A DNA stretch of 64,000 bases from AWTP1-13 sp963775835 (GTDB taxonomy: Bacteria > Pseudomonadota > Alphaproteobacteria > Rhizobiales > Hyphomicrobiaceae). The notes under the pieces were generated by a model. That model did not search any database. It saw nothing but the letters and a program-made list of their open reading frames with translations, and was not told the DNA's origin. Below are positions 16,848 to 26,214 of this stretch, one piece after another (position 1 is the first letter of the stretch; each line of letters begins with the position of its first letter). A program made the position numbers and the translations under genes. The stretch is taken from the NCBI GenBank assembly GCA_963775835.1, contig CAVZKV010000015.1, positions 124,001 through 188,000 on the forward strand, read 5' to 3'.

Positions 16848-19613
16848 ATGAACAAACGGATGGCGTTTCCCTTTGAGGTTCCCAGGCAAAGATGGCTTGC
16901 TGCTGTCGGCCTTGGGTTAGCGATTGGTATTGCCTATTTCGCGGCCGCTCACTTTGGTTTGGCTCTGCGTACCAAGCCAGAAGGCATAGCCATCTTTTGG
17001 CCGGCCGCAGGCATCGCCGTAGGCGCGCTGATCGCGCTTGGTCCGATCACACGCCTACCTATCGCCGTCGGGGTGGTCTGCGCTACCGCGCTCTCCAATG
17101 CCTTGGTCGGCAGAAACGTCTGGGTCGCGGTTGTTTTCGGCTTGGTCAACGCGGCCCAAACCCTGCTTACCGCTTGGTTGATCGAACAGAATTTCGGCAG
17201 GTTTTTTAAATTAGAGGACGTACCGCACGTGCTGGGGTTTCTGGTTGCGAGCGCAATCGGAGCCGCCCTTGCAGCGGTCGGAGCCGCCGCCGCTGTCAGC
17301 CTGGTCGCGCCGGCCGCGTCGCCCCTCAATGTGTGGCGCCTTTGGTTTGCGGCCTGCTCGCTCGGGATCGTCACGGTCGCGCCGGTTCTGATCGGACTGG
17401 GTCAGGCCCTGCGTGAGCCGCCGACGCGCGACGAGTTAATCGAAGGCGCAGCGGGGGTGGTGACCCTGGCTGTCATGAGCGTAGTTCTCATATCACTGCC
17501 ACAAGGACCTTGGACAACGGCGTTGCCCGTGGCCCTCGTTTTTCCGCTCTTGCTCTGGATTGCCGTACGTTGCCGACCGGTGTTCGCAGCCGCGGCAGCA
17601 TTTGTCATGACGCTGGCCGTCCTTTGGTCGACGACCTTTGGCATGGGACATTTTGGCGACGCGCGCGTGCCTCTTGCAGACCGCATCCTCGCCGCGCAAA
17701 CCCTCGTATTGGTTGGTGCTCTGTTGGTTTTGATTCTGGCGGCGCTGTTTGCCGAGCGTCGTCGGAGCGAAGCGGTGCTCAAGCAGAGCAAGGAACATCT
17801 TCAGCAGGCTCTTGACGGGGCCTCGCTGGGTGCTTTCAGCATCAACCTTGCCACCGGTGACCTCGAGTGCGATGCGCGCGCCGCTGAGATCCACGGACAC
17901 AAGGTACCACCGCTCACCAGTAAGGAAGTGCGACGGTTCGTGCATCCAGACGACCGAGCACGCATCGACGCCGGATTGGCGCAGGTCGAGCGAACGGGTG
18001 GGGCCTGGCAGACCGAATATCGGGTCGTGCATCGGCTTAGCCCTGCCTGTGCCCCGGAAACGCGGTGGGTAGCATTAGACGGCTCAATCGTACGCAACGC
18101 ACGCGGCATTCCGGTGAGCTTGCGCGGGACTGTCCGCGATATCACCCAACGCAAGAAGGCTGAGCAGGAACTCGCCGAGCGCAACCTTCAACTCGCGCTG
18201 GCAGGCAAGGCCGCACTCGTCGGCAGCTACGCCTATGATGTTAGAACAGACCAGATGGAAGTTTCTGAAGGCTATGCGGTGATTCACGGCTTGCCGGAGG
18301 GGACGACCAAAACGGCGCGCCGTGAATGGCAGGTCAGAGTGCATCCTGAGGATGTCGGGAAGCTCGACAACCTTCGGCGCATCGCATTCGAGTGTCGACG
18401 GGGCGAGTACAACGCCGACTATCGCACGGTCCTTCCTGGTCGGGGTGTGCGCTGGATCGAATCACGCAGCTTTATTTCCTACAATGGCGATGGGCAACCG
18501 GAACGAGTAATCGGCGTCAACATCGATGTTACGGAGCGCAAACACACCGAGGCTCTGCTGAGCGAGAGCAATGCCCTTTTGGGGGATGCGATGGCGGCCG
18601 GACAGGTGATGGCTTTCGAATGGGACGCCGCCACGCGTGTGTCGAAGCGCTGTGAAATGGCTGCCGAGATCCTGGGATACTTACAGCAAAGCAGCGGCGC
18701 GCAGCACGATGATTTCTTAAAGCGCGTCCATCGCGAGGATCGTGATGGCGTCAAGACGAATATTCGCAAGCTTTGTCCGGGGCAGCCATCATACGCCATG
18801 AATTTCCGCTTCATCCGTCCGGATGGCCGACAGGTTTGGCTCGAGGAAACGGCAAAAGGTGAATTTAATGCTGCGGGCAGCCTCTTGCGCATAAAGGGCC
18901 TGACGCGGGACATCACCGAGCGCAAGGCTCTTGAAGAACAAAAGAATCTGCTGATTGCAGAGCTCGACCACCGGGTCAAGAATGTCCTTGCCATCGTCGC
19001 AGTAGTGGCCTCGCGCACGCAGGAGACAAACAGCTCGATGGCGGATTTCGTCGCTGCCTTAGAGGGACGTATTCAATCGATGGCAGCAACGCACGAGCTG
19101 CTCAGCCATCGGCGCTGGCAGGGAATACCGCTTGCTCAGTTGGTTCAGCGTGAGCTCGCACCTTATGCGACCGATACCAACACACGCATTGACGGGGCTG
19201 ACGACATTCTGAGCGCGGATGCGGGTCAAGCTGTTGCAATGGTGATCCACGAGCTCGCCACCAATGCCGCCAAATTCGGCGCGCTCTCGGCCGCGGCTGG
19301 CAATGTCTACGTGCGCTGGAGCCAAGGGCAGAACGGACACTCACATGGCCGACTTTGTATCGAGTGGGTGGAGAGCGGTGGCCCGAAGGTCCTGCCAAAC
19401 ACCCGGTCGGGATACGGGACCAGCGTAATTCGTGATCTGATACCTTATGAACTTGGGGGCACGGTTGACCTCGTGCTTGCCCCCGAGGGGGTTCGTTGCG
19501 ATATAAAAATTCCCATTCATTGGCTCAGCGACGGCGAGCCACGAGGAGATGCTGCGACCGACCTTAGGCCCCGCGACCATCCCGCAAGCGCCCATCACGC
19601 CAATCTATCTTAG
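16848..19613 (+). CDS. MASE1-PAS-PAS-PAS membrane sensor histidine kinase, HWE family
   Basis: This 921-residue protein opens with a MASE1-type integral membrane sensor of about eight helices (residues 15-300). Three PAS/PAC modules follow at about 320-435, 445-565 and 575-695. Their ends carry the TVRDITQRKKAEQELAERN, NIDVTERK and LTRDITERKALEEQK linkers. The transmitter's phospho-accepting histidine is H708 in ELDHRVKNVLAIVAVVA. The N-box is HELATNAAKFGALSA, and the W-x-E is IEWVESGGPK, so it is HWE type. It senses an unknown signal at the inner membrane. No response regulator is adjacent. It is distinct in sensor region from the kinase at 7174, but shares the transmitter type. Confidence 0.92.
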   Translation: MNKRMAFPFEVPRQRWLAAVGLGLAIGIAYFAAAHFGLALRTKPEGIAIFWPAAGIAVGALIALGPITRLPIAVGVVCATALSNALVGRNVWVAVVFGLVNAAQTLLTAWLIEQNFGRFFKLEDVPHVLGFLVASAIGAALAAVGAAAAVSLVAPAASPLNVWRLWFAACSLGIVTVAPVLIGLGQALREPPTRDELIEGAAGVVTLAVMSVVLISLPQGPWTTALPVALVFPLLLWIAVRCRPVFAAAAAFVMTLAVLWSTTFGMGHFGDARVPLADRILAAQTLVLVGALLVLILAALFAERRRSEAVLKQSKEHLQQALDGASLGAFSINLATGDLECDARAAEIHGHKVPPLTSKEVRRFVHPDDRARIDAGLAQVERTGGAWQTEYRVVHRLSPACAPETRWVALDGSIVRNARGIPVSLRGTVRDITQRKKAEQELAERNLQLALAGKAALVGSYAYDVRTDQMEVSEGYAVIHGLPEGTTKTARREWQVRVHPEDVGKLDNLRRIAFECRRGEYNADYRTVLPGRGVRWIESRSFISYNGDGQPERVIGVNIDVTERKHTEALLSESNALLGDAMAAGQVMAFEWDAATRVSKRCEMAAEILGYLQQSSGAQHDDFLKRVHREDRDGVKTNIRKLCPGQPSYAMNFRFIRPDGRQVWLEETAKGEFNAAGSLLRIKGLTRDITERKALEEQKNLLIAELDHRVKNVLAIVAVVASRTQETNSSMADFVAALEGRIQSMAATHELLSHRRWQGIPLAQLVQRELAPYATDTNTRIDGADDILSADAGQAVAMVIHELATNAAKFGALSAAAGNVYVRWSQGQNGHSHGRLCIEWVESGGPKVLPNTRSGYGTSVIRDLIPYELGGTVDLVLAPEGVRCDIKIPIHWLSDGEPRGDAATDLRPRDHPASAHHANLS

Positions 19614-20388
19614 ACCTTTGAACTGTGGTCGTCGCAAGCGGAGCATCCACCGCGACCCTCGCATCTCCTCACCGCGACCCTTGTATCTCCTGTGGCAGGG
19701 GCGCAATCTTGTTGACACGCCCGCAGGGGACCGGCCCGCGGCGCCGCGGGCCTTCGCGCCAAGCACCGGGGCGCCGGAGCAGGGCCTGCGTCCTTGGCCG
19801 CGAGCGTGAGGGCGTGAAGGTAAGCGTCCGCACTCGATCATTGCGGACAAGCTATCGTGGTCGCGGTCGGCGTTGTTGATGCGGTGCGCGTTGGGAGCAG
19901 TTGATAATTCGGCGCAGCGAAGGCGCGCGCAAGGGTGGGGCTTGACGGCCCGCACCGTCCGCTAGAGCAGACACCCGCAATATGCTCCAGCCTTCACGCT
20001 GGACACCCCAAACACAATTTATGCCGTGGAAAGACGATTAAAGTATGGCATTGCCGCAGCCGCGGATCGGTTCGGCGTTCGAAGGCATCTTGGGGGTGAG
20101 CGCCCGTCGCAACCAGTTGGCACTATAGACCAAAACCGTTCCCAACCGAGCAAAAGGGCAGGTAAACGGGCAGGCATCGATTTTGCCGAAAGGACGGCGA
20201 GATTGAGCAGCTTGCGGCTTACCACCGTCGATGGCCGCGAACGCCTCGGCAATGCTATCACTCAGCCAAAAGCCGTGCCGAAAGGGCTCCTCTCTCACCC
20301 AACGGTGCGGCGGGTATCGCATGGCGTCGAAGGCTGGACGTCAGAGTTGCGGCGCGCGGTACAGGCAACATGGGAAGGAGAACTACCG
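19614..20388. other. Intergenic, no gene seen
   Basis: Long non-coding stretch after the kinase. It contains the 20-base palindrome noted separately. A frame open from 20026 runs into the YetF gene but lacks coding character before 20389. Confidence 0.4.
19733..19752. repeat. Perfect 20-base palindrome
   Basis: GGCCCGCGGCGCCGCGGGCC is its own reverse complement. As RNA it could form an 8-bp stem with a GCGC loop 120 bases after the kinase stop, but no T-tract follows, so a classical terminator is not shown. Confidence 0.6.
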
Positions 20389-20859
20389 ATGTGGACGATG
20401 GCGGTGCCGTGGTGGGAATTTTTAGTGCGCGGCGCAATTGTCTATCTGTTTCTGCTCGTCTTGTTGCGTTTAAGCGGAAAGCGTCAGGTCGGTCAGCTTG
20501 CACCTTTCGACCTGGTGTTGCTTCTGGTTCTGAGCAACGCCGTTCAGAACTCAATGAACGGTGGCGACAATTCTGTAATCGGCGGTTTGCTCTCAGCCTC
20601 GACACTGGTGGCACTAAACTGGGTTATCGGTTACGTGACTTTCAGGAGCAAGCGTTTCGAACAGTTTGTGGAGGGCAAACCGCAGATCATCATTCACGAT
20701 GGTCATGTTTATCGGGACGTGATGAATCGCGAGAGATTGACCCAGCATGAGCTCGAGGCAGCCCTTCGCGCCGCCGGGTGTGCGGCGATCACTGACGTAC
20801 ATTTTGCGATTTTCGAAAACAACGGCCAAATCAGCGTGCGTCGCAAGGACAAAAGCTAG
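20389..20859 (+). CDS. YetF/DUF421 domain membrane protein
   Basis: This 156-residue protein has three N-terminal hydrophobic helices (about 8-75) including RLSGKRQVGQLAPFDLVLLL, the hallmark of the YetF/DUF421 family. A cytoplasmic beta domain follows (GKPQIIIHDGHVYRDVMNRE, then LTQHELEAALRAAG and VHFAIFENNGQISV). The start at 20389 follows GAAGGAGAACTACC; the upstream in-frame extension has no coding character. Members sit in the inner membrane of bacteria, with a known role only for spore-specific homologues. Single gene here. Confidence 0.88.
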   Translation: MWTMAVPWWEFLVRGAIVYLFLLVLLRLSGKRQVGQLAPFDLVLLLVLSNAVQNSMNGGDNSVIGGLLSASTLVALNWVIGYVTFRSKRFEQFVEGKPQIIIHDGHVYRDVMNRERLTQHELEAALRAAGCAAITDVHFAIFENNGQISVRRKDKS

Positions 20860-21153
20860 CAAGTGGGGTCGATGCACTGGTATCGGGTACGGCAATCGAT
20901 GCATAGATATACGTTGCACCTGAGGGCGTCGTCGTGGAGTGGAAGGCTGTCCGCCTTTTTGAGACCGGCTCGCGTGTCTGGCTCGCTCCCTCAATTTGGT
21001 GGCGCAATCGGCGGTGCTCGGGTTTGGCGGGCCCGCTTGTCCTGGTCGGTCGCGGCGCCGACTTTTTTCGTCATAGTGCCGTAGCTCCGCTGCCGAGATC
21101 CTCGGTGTGATGGCAGCAGGAGCTAGTCTTCGCGAGGAGTGAGAGGGCACCCG

Positions 21154-21512
21154 GTGCGCAATATCACGATTAGACCGGCCAAGGTGGCCGACCTGGGAGC
21201 CTTGTCACAACGATCCTCATTTGCGACGTGAACAGTACCTGCGTCAGCACCTGCATGCTCGTCGTTTGTCTCAATTTTTCGAGGTGCGGGCGCCCATTTG
21301 CGCTCATCGAAAATGTTGTGACGCACCGAGACCACCGCCGGCAGGGGTATGGTCGAAGTGTCGTTCAACGCGCTATCGAGGCCGCCCGCCAACGGGGATG
21401 CTACCGCGTAAGCCTAGTGACCGGGTCTCGGCGACATGAGACGCTGCGTTTCTATGAGACGGCAGGAATGCAAAGGGATGCGAAAACGGCATTCGAGGCA
21501 CGGTTTGTCTAG
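21154..21512 (+). pseudogene. GNAT acetyltransferase with internal deletion
   Basis: A GTG at 21154 begins VRNITIRPAKVADLGALSQ, a normal GNAT N-terminus, then stops after about 25 codons. In another frame from about 21228 the C-terminal half continues: ALIENVVTHRDHRRQGYGRS (acetyl-CoA loop R-R-Q-G-Y-G), then VSLVTGSRRHETLRFYETAG. About 60-70 residues of the usual 150-residue fold are missing between them, so both a deletion and a frame change occurred. The remaining C-terminal part could still be translated from 21228, but would not make a full domain. Confidence 0.65.
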
Positions 21513-21709
21513 GAGGCCTTCCTTCCGCCCTGGCATCGGCGTCCACGATGTTTGTTATGGCCCGAGCCTCGCGATATCCTGGCCAGCAGGCGCCAACCCG
21601 ATCGGGGTCGAAGCACCGGCCCGATGCGCTCGAGCGCGGCTTGTGCCGTCTTGCTAACAATCCGACGCCATGCTGTCGTTGCCGAATTGCTCCTGCAGGA
21701 TGAGTGCCC

Positions 21710-22507
21710 ATGATCAAGCTCTACGATAGTGCGTTCAGTCCCTTCGCTCGCAAGGTGCGAATGGTCCTCGACTTCAAGGGCATCGACTATGAAGTCGTGG
21801 ACGGCCTGCTGAAGGCCAATCACGCTGCCCTTAAACGGGTGAACGGCCGCGTTGAAGTGCCGGCGCTGGTCGACGATGAAATCGTTGTCGTGAACTCGGC
21901 GGACATTGTGGCCTACCTGGAGCATTGCTATCCAACGAAGCCTATCTACCCCGTCTCTCCCGCCGCTCGCGTCCACGCCCGCGCGTGGGAGCGTGCGGCC
22001 GATACCTTCATCGATCCGATTCTGGTCGATGTTTCCTACTGGAAATGGGCGGATCGCCCCGATCGTATGCCGGACGGTCTGCTCGCGGCGGCGCGCGCCG
22101 ACCTCCGGCTTGTGTACGACGAACTCGACCGGGAGCTCGCGGATCGCGAATATGTGAGCGGGCCATTCTCCATTTCCGACATTGCGCTCTTTCCGCACTT
22201 GGCGAGTGCGAAAGCAATGCAGGTCGAGTTTTCGGCAGACGCGCAGCCCAATCTCGCGCGATGGTTCAAGGTGATGCGATCGCTGCCGATTTGCGCCGCT
22301 GATACACAGCGAGCAAGACGCTACCTGGCGCATATGCAACAGGTGGATTTGGAGAAGAGACGCATCTTCTGGCGTGGCGATCGCATCGAGTGGCTATTGG
22401 CGCGCGGCTTTCAGCAATGGTTCTTCAAGGAGATCGATGAGGGGCGCGTGCTCTGGCCAGGGCCTGCCCTGCCGGCGCCGCTCAAGCAAGGCGCGCATCA
22501 CACCTAG
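21710..22507 (+). CDS. Glutathione S-transferase family protein
   Basis: This 265-residue protein has an N-terminal thioredoxin-like domain (IKLYDSAFSPFARKVRMVL) with S-P-F-A at the glutathione-activating position. The VEVPALVDDE cis-proline loop and a VVNSADIVAYLE glutathione-binding segment follow. A helical C-terminal domain spans about 90-210, and a further 50-residue tail is unusual for the family. Likely cytosolic and detoxifying, with substrate unknown. ATG 21710 fits the GCAGGA site; an in-frame GTG at 21704 is the alternative. It is convergent with a broken GST gene. Confidence 0.82.
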   Translation: MIKLYDSAFSPFARKVRMVLDFKGIDYEVVDGLLKANHAALKRVNGRVEVPALVDDEIVVVNSADIVAYLEHCYPTKPIYPVSPAARVHARAWERAADTFIDPILVDVSYWKWADRPDRMPDGLLAAARADLRLVYDELDRELADREYVSGPFSISDIALFPHLASAKAMQVEFSADAQPNLARWFKVMRSLPICAADTQRARRYLAHMQQVDLEKRRIFWRGDRIEWLLARGFQQWFFKEIDEGRVLWPGPALPAPLKQGAHHT

Positions 22508-22516
22508 GCGCGGGGA

Positions 22517-23138
22517 TCAACCGGGAATGGAAGATACTGGTGCCCTTAGAAACGCTGGTAGGTCCTCGCAGCGCTTCACAAAGCGCGATAGCCGGGGAAA
22601 TCGTCCCGCCAAATCCAACTTTGACCGTACGGTGCTGGCGAAGGTGTAGGCGACGGCCGTGGTCACGTCGGCCTGGCTGATGTTCTGCGTCCCAGCAATC
22701 CACCCTTCAAGCCCGACCTTGGCTGCGATTCCGTCCAAGTGTTCGAAGCCCGCAAGGACCTGCCTGTCGTTGTGCTCGATCCAAGGTGCGTGTAGCTTCT
22801 CCGCGGGGCGCACGCGGCCCTCGTAGAAGGACCACTGTGCCTTCTCCGCGCACGCCGCGGCAAATTGCGGTCGTCTGCACAACGCGACGCCGTTGCAGGC
22901 CTTCGCTTGGCGTCAGACACCGTTCCGTCCCGACGAGACGATCGATCTCGTCGAGAATGGCACCACTCTCGAAAAGGGTGCTGCCATCATCGGATACGCA
23001 CGAGCGGATTATAACGCCGAACCACGGCCGGGTCCTTGAATATGAAGATCTCATCAAGTTCAACGGCCAGGCGAGGATGTTCAGGCTCACCGCCACGCGA
23101 CCAACGTAAGGCGATAGATAATTGCCAATCAGTTTCAT
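22517..23138 (-). pseudogene. Glutathione S-transferase pseudogene, several frameshifts
   Basis: The minus strand opens at 23138 with MKLIGNYLSPYVGRVAVSLN, shifts frame to LDEIFIFKDPAVVRRYNPLV, and returns to DDGSTLFESGAILDEIDRLV. It then shifts again to EKAQWSFYEGRVRPAEKLHA, followed by GWIAGTQNISQADVTTAVAY, and ends ...LRAPVSSIPG at 22517. Joined, these pieces make a full-length GST of about 205 residues with the S-P-Y active site. At least three frame changes make a dead gene far likelier than sequencing error. It is not a recent copy of the intact GST next to it. Confidence 0.82.
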
Positions 23139-23449
23139 GCCGTGCCTCCCAACCGCTGCACGATTGTAGCCGCCGCGCCGATTTTGCGGAACTCGGCTCC
23201 GGCGGATCGCCGCGGTCTTGGCCCTGGTCGGCAAAAGATCCAGCCGCCGCCGTCCGGCGTGAGCCAACGCGTGGGTCGGCGCCAATCAGGCAAGCGAGCA
23301 ACGGTCCGTCGGCCCGCGTCGCTACCGCAATGGTGGGTCAACCGCGCCGGGCCGGCGCTCCACTTCTGGCCGGCCGCACCATCCTTGTCTAATTGTCGAG
23401 GTTAGCTAGCTCTTCCTTGAAGAGGTGTCGTGGCGGCGGGTCTTGCGCT
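23139..23449. other. Intergenic, no gene seen
   Basis: Divergent spacer between the GST pseudogene and the methyltransferase-like gene. No motif seen. Confidence 0.4.
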
Positions 23450-24139
23450 ATGGGCAGCAAAATGGACAAACTCTACCTTAGAGTGGCGCTCAGCCTCCTG
23501 CAGCTCCCCCTCATCGTCGGAGCCCTGGTGTTCCTACCCGCTTGGACGTTCGACTACGTTCAGGCGTGGCTGTTTACGGCCGTCTTCTTTGCCTGCTCGC
23601 TGGCCATCACGGTCTATCTCGCGGTCAAAGACCCCAAGCTTCTTGAGCGCCGCATGCGCGTCGGGCCCGGCGCCGAAGCAGAGCCTTCGCAGAAGGTCAT
23701 CATGGCGGTTGCCCTGCTGGCGATCGGCGGCCTGCCGGTCGTTTCGGCCATCGACCACCGGCTGGCCTGGTCGCAGGTACCGCCGTCGATCGTCGTCTTC
23801 GGCAATCTTCTGATCATCCTTGCCTATATCGGTTTTTACTTCGTCTTCCGCGAGAATACCTATGGTGCCGCCACCATCCAGGTCGCCGAGGGCCAGAAGG
23901 TCATCTCGACCGGGCCGTATGCCATCGTGCGCCACCCAATGTATAGCTGGGCGCTTATCATGCTCTTAGGCATTCCGCTCGCCTTGGGATCATGGTGGGG
24001 ACTGCTGATGCTCGTGCCCGCGCTCGCCGCGCTCGTGTGGCGGTTGCTGGAAGAGGAACGCTTTTTGGCGACCAACCTGCCGGGCTATGCAGACTACATG
24101 CGCAAGACACCGCATCGGCTCGTGCCTTATGTGTGGTGA
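23450..24139 (+). CDS. Isoprenylcysteine carboxyl methyltransferase (ICMT/PEMT) family membrane protein
   Basis: This 229-residue protein has about five transmembrane helices. The C-terminal ICMT/PEMT signature is STGPYAIVRHPMYSWALIML, followed by LEEERFLATNLPGYADYMRK. The R-H-P-M-Y and E-E residues form the SAM-binding site in this family. Bacterial members methylate lipids, small thiols or unknown substrates at the inner membrane. ATG 23450 was chosen as the first ATG near the first helix; 23462 is an alternative. Its distance from the HxlR gene (convergent, 105 bases) suggests it stands alone. Confidence 0.85.
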   Translation: MGSKMDKLYLRVALSLLQLPLIVGALVFLPAWTFDYVQAWLFTAVFFACSLAITVYLAVKDPKLLERRMRVGPGAEAEPSQKVIMAVALLAIGGLPVVSAIDHRLAWSQVPPSIVVFGNLLIILAYIGFYFVFRENTYGAATIQVAEGQKVISTGPYAIVRHPMYSWALIMLLGIPLALGSWWGLLMLVPALAALVWRLLEEERFLATNLPGYADYMRKTPHRLVPYVW

Positions 24140-24244
24140 CGTCGACCTCGGTTGCGAGGCGTGCCCAAACCAGGTCGCGGGCTCGACTACCAACTACCCC
24201 TACCGGGCCCGGCTGGGGTCCCGACGCCAAGCAAACCGCCGGCC

Positions 24245-24670
24245 TCAACCGGCCTCCTGCCGCGCTCGTCCCTTTGCGATTGCGTCGAAGCGTTCGCGTG
24301 CCCGTACGATTTTGGCGTGGTGTTCTCTCGCCCAGCGTCCCAGGGCATCCACCGGTGTCAGCAGCGATCGGCCGAGTTCGGTGAGCTCGTAGTCCACACG
24401 TGGCGGGATGGTCGCAAACACCGTCCGCGTGACGAGGCCATCCCGCTCTAAACCGCGCAACGTCAAGGTGAGCATACGCTGTGAAATGGTCGCGATGGAG
24501 CGGCGCAGCTCATTGAACCGTTTCGGACCATCCCCCAGCATGACCACGACGAGCACGCTCCACTTGTCACCGACCCGATCGAGAACCTCGCTGACGGCCC
24601 GGCAGTCCTCGGGCACATGCAGGTTACCGGGTAACATCGATGTGCGTTCTTGCGTTCGCTTGCCAGGCAT
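24245..24670 (-). CDS. HxlR-family winged-helix regulator
   Basis: This 141-residue DNA-binding protein has the HxlR/DUF24 signature. DCRAVSEVLDRVGDKWSVLV opens it, with Cys23 at the position used for redox or electrophile sensing in YodB/HypR-type members. FNELRRSIATISQRMLTLTL, then LRGLERDGLVTRTVFATIPP and RVDYELTELGRSL follow. It is divergent from the FMN-reductase gene at 24715 with only 44 bases between starts, so it almost certainly controls that gene and itself, probably as a repressor relieved by quinones or other electrophiles (inferred from the family). Confidence 0.92.
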   Translation of the reverse strand: MPGKRTQERTSMLPGNLHVPEDCRAVSEVLDRVGDKWSVLVVVMLGDGPKRFNELRRSIATISQRMLTLTLRGLERDGLVTRTVFATIPPRVDYELTELGRSLLTPVDALGRWAREHHAKIVRARERFDAIAKGRARQEAG

Positions 24671-24677
24671 CTATTTA

Positions 24678-24709
24678 GCCCCAGTATCATAGTGTAACTT
24701 AAGTGGGGC
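24678..24709. promoter_or_regulatory. Candidate HxlR operator in the divergent promoter
   Basis: GCCCCA at 24678-24683 and TGGGGC at 24704-24709 form a perfect inverted pair. The interior, AGTATCATAGTGTAACTTAAG, is AT-rich and could hold both promoters' -10 regions. The location between the divergent hxlR-like and reductase starts is the main support. Confidence 0.45.
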
Positions 24710-24714
24710 AAACC

Positions 24715-25287
24715 ATGCCAAAGGTCAATGTTGCTGTCGTGGTCGGAAGCAATCGCCGCAACTCCATCAATCGCAAGCTCGCCGAGGCGCTTGCCAAGCT
24801 TGCCCCGGAAAAGCTCGCGATCACGTTCATCCGGATCGACGATTTGCCCATGTACAATCAGGATCTGGAAAGCCCGTTGCCCGCAAACGTTGCCCGGTTC
24901 AAAGCCGAGTTGGAGGCTGCCGACGCCTTTCTCATCTTTACGCCGGAGCATAACCGATCAATTCCTGCCGTTCTCAAGAACGCGATCGATTGGGGCACGC
25001 GGCCCTACGGCCAAAATTCGTGGGCGGGAAAACCCGCGGCGGTCACCGGTACCTCGCCAGGTGCGATCGGTACAGCGATTGCGCAACAGCATCTGAGGCA
25101 AGTGCTCGGCAATCTTGGTGCGCTGGTCATGGGCGGGGAGGCCTATGTTAGCTTCCGGCCCGATCTGATCGACGATAGCAACGTGATAACCGATGCCAGC
25201 ACGCGCGCATTTCTGCAATCTTTCGCCAATCGCTTCGCCGAGATTGCCGGCCACTTCAACGCTAGCAAGCGCGCGATCGCCGCTTGA
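24715..25287 (+). CDS. NADPH-dependent FMN reductase / flavodoxin-fold quinone reductase
   Basis: This 190-residue flavodoxin-like protein reduces FMN, quinones or azo compounds with NAD(P)H. The flavin phosphate loop is VGSNRRNSINRKLAEAL, and FTPEHNRSIPAVLKNAIDW is the family signature (usually PEYNxSxPxxLKNAIDW). TGTSPGAIGTAIAQQHLRQ contacts the flavin. The second residue of PEYN is His here. ATG 24715 was chosen, with GGGGC upstream. It is divergent from an HxlR regulator and 18 bases before a pirin gene. The three together look like an electrophile/redox stress unit. Confidence 0.92.
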   Translation: MPKVNVAVVVGSNRRNSINRKLAEALAKLAPEKLAITFIRIDDLPMYNQDLESPLPANVARFKAELEAADAFLIFTPEHNRSIPAVLKNAIDWGTRPYGQNSWAGKPAAVTGTSPGAIGTAIAQQHLRQVLGNLGALVMGGEAYVSFRPDLIDDSNVITDASTRAFLQSFANRFAEIAGHFNASKRAIAA

Positions 25288-25305
25288 AGACAACGGGAGC
25301 ACCCC

Positions 25306-26214
25306 ATGTCCATACGACCGGTCAAGAGAATCACGCAATCCAAGCCTGCTGTTGAAGGTGCTGGGGTCAAGCTGCGGCGCGCTTTCGGCTTCGGCGACAC
25401 CACCGCGTTCGATCCGTTCCTGCTGCTCGATGATTTCCGAAACGAACGGCCCGAAGACTATCGGGCGGGTTTTCCCTGGCACCCACACCGCGGCATCGAA
25501 ACCATCACCTATGTGCTGGCGGGAACGGTCGAGCACCGGGACAGCCTTGGCAACAAGGGAGCGCTCCGCGCCGGCGACGTACAGTGGATGACCGCCGGCA
25601 GCGGCATTCTGCACCAGGAAATGCCCGAGGGCGATGCACGCGGTCGCATGCACGGTTTTCAGCTTTGGGCCAATCTTCCCGCATCTTTGAAGATGGCTGC
25701 ACCGCGCTATCAGGACGTCAAGGCCGCCGAAATCCCCGAAATTGTCGACGACGACGGTACGCGCGTGCGCGTTGTCTGCGGCGACTTTTGGGGCAGGCGC
25801 GGTCCGGTCGAGGGTGTCGCCGCCGAACCCCGCTATCTCGATATTTGGGTGCCACCCGGTGTGCGCAAGAGTTTGGCGGTTGAGACCGAGCGGCATGCCT
25901 TCGCTTACGTGTTCGAGGGATCAGGTTCGTTTCGCGGGGCTTCGCAGCCCTTTGGCGTGCTTACCGAGAAGGAGATCGACGGGACCGAGATCGTGCGGCG
26001 CGAGAGCACGGGCAATCGCTCCCTCGTCGAGTTTGACAGCGGCGATGAGGTCGTTGTCCAAGCCGGCGACGCGGGCATTCGCTTTCTTTTGGTCTCAGGC
26101 AAGCCGCTGCAGGAGCCGGTCGCCTGGTACGGTCCGATTGTGATGAATAGCCAGGCCGAACTGAAGCAAGCGTTGCGGGAGCTCCAGGACGGAACCTTCA
26201 TTAAGAACGGCTAG
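25306..26214 (+). CDS. Pirin family protein
   Basis: This 302-residue bicupin has the N-terminal pirin motif DPFLLLDDFRNERPEDYRAG, then FPWHPHRGIETITYVLAG (metal ligands H57, H59). H101 (GILHQEMPEG) and E103 complete the Fe site. The C-terminal cupin follows from about residue 175. Some bacterial pirins are quercetinases or bind regulatory proteins, and the exact activity here is unknown. GGGAGCACCCC precedes the ATG. It directly follows the FMN reductase gene, in likely the same transcript under HxlR control. Confidence 0.92.
   Translation: MSIRPVKRITQSKPAVEGAGVKLRRAFGFGDTTAFDPFLLLDDFRNERPEDYRAGFPWHPHRGIETITYVLAGTVEHRDSLGNKGALRAGDVQWMTAGSGILHQEMPEGDARGRMHGFQLWANLPASLKMAAPRYQDVKAAEIPEIVDDDGTRVRVVCGDFWGRRGPVEGVAAEPRYLDIWVPPGVRKSLAVETERHAFAYVFEGSGSFRGASQPFGVLTEKEIDGTEIVRRESTGNRSLVEFDSGDEVVVQAGDAGIRFLLVSGKPLQEPVAWYGPIVMNSQAELKQALRELQDGTFIKNG

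Noticed and set aside
20026..20388. N-terminal extension of the YetF protein
   Set aside because: The sequence lacks hydrophobic or family features, and a strong ribosome site precedes the ATG at 20389.
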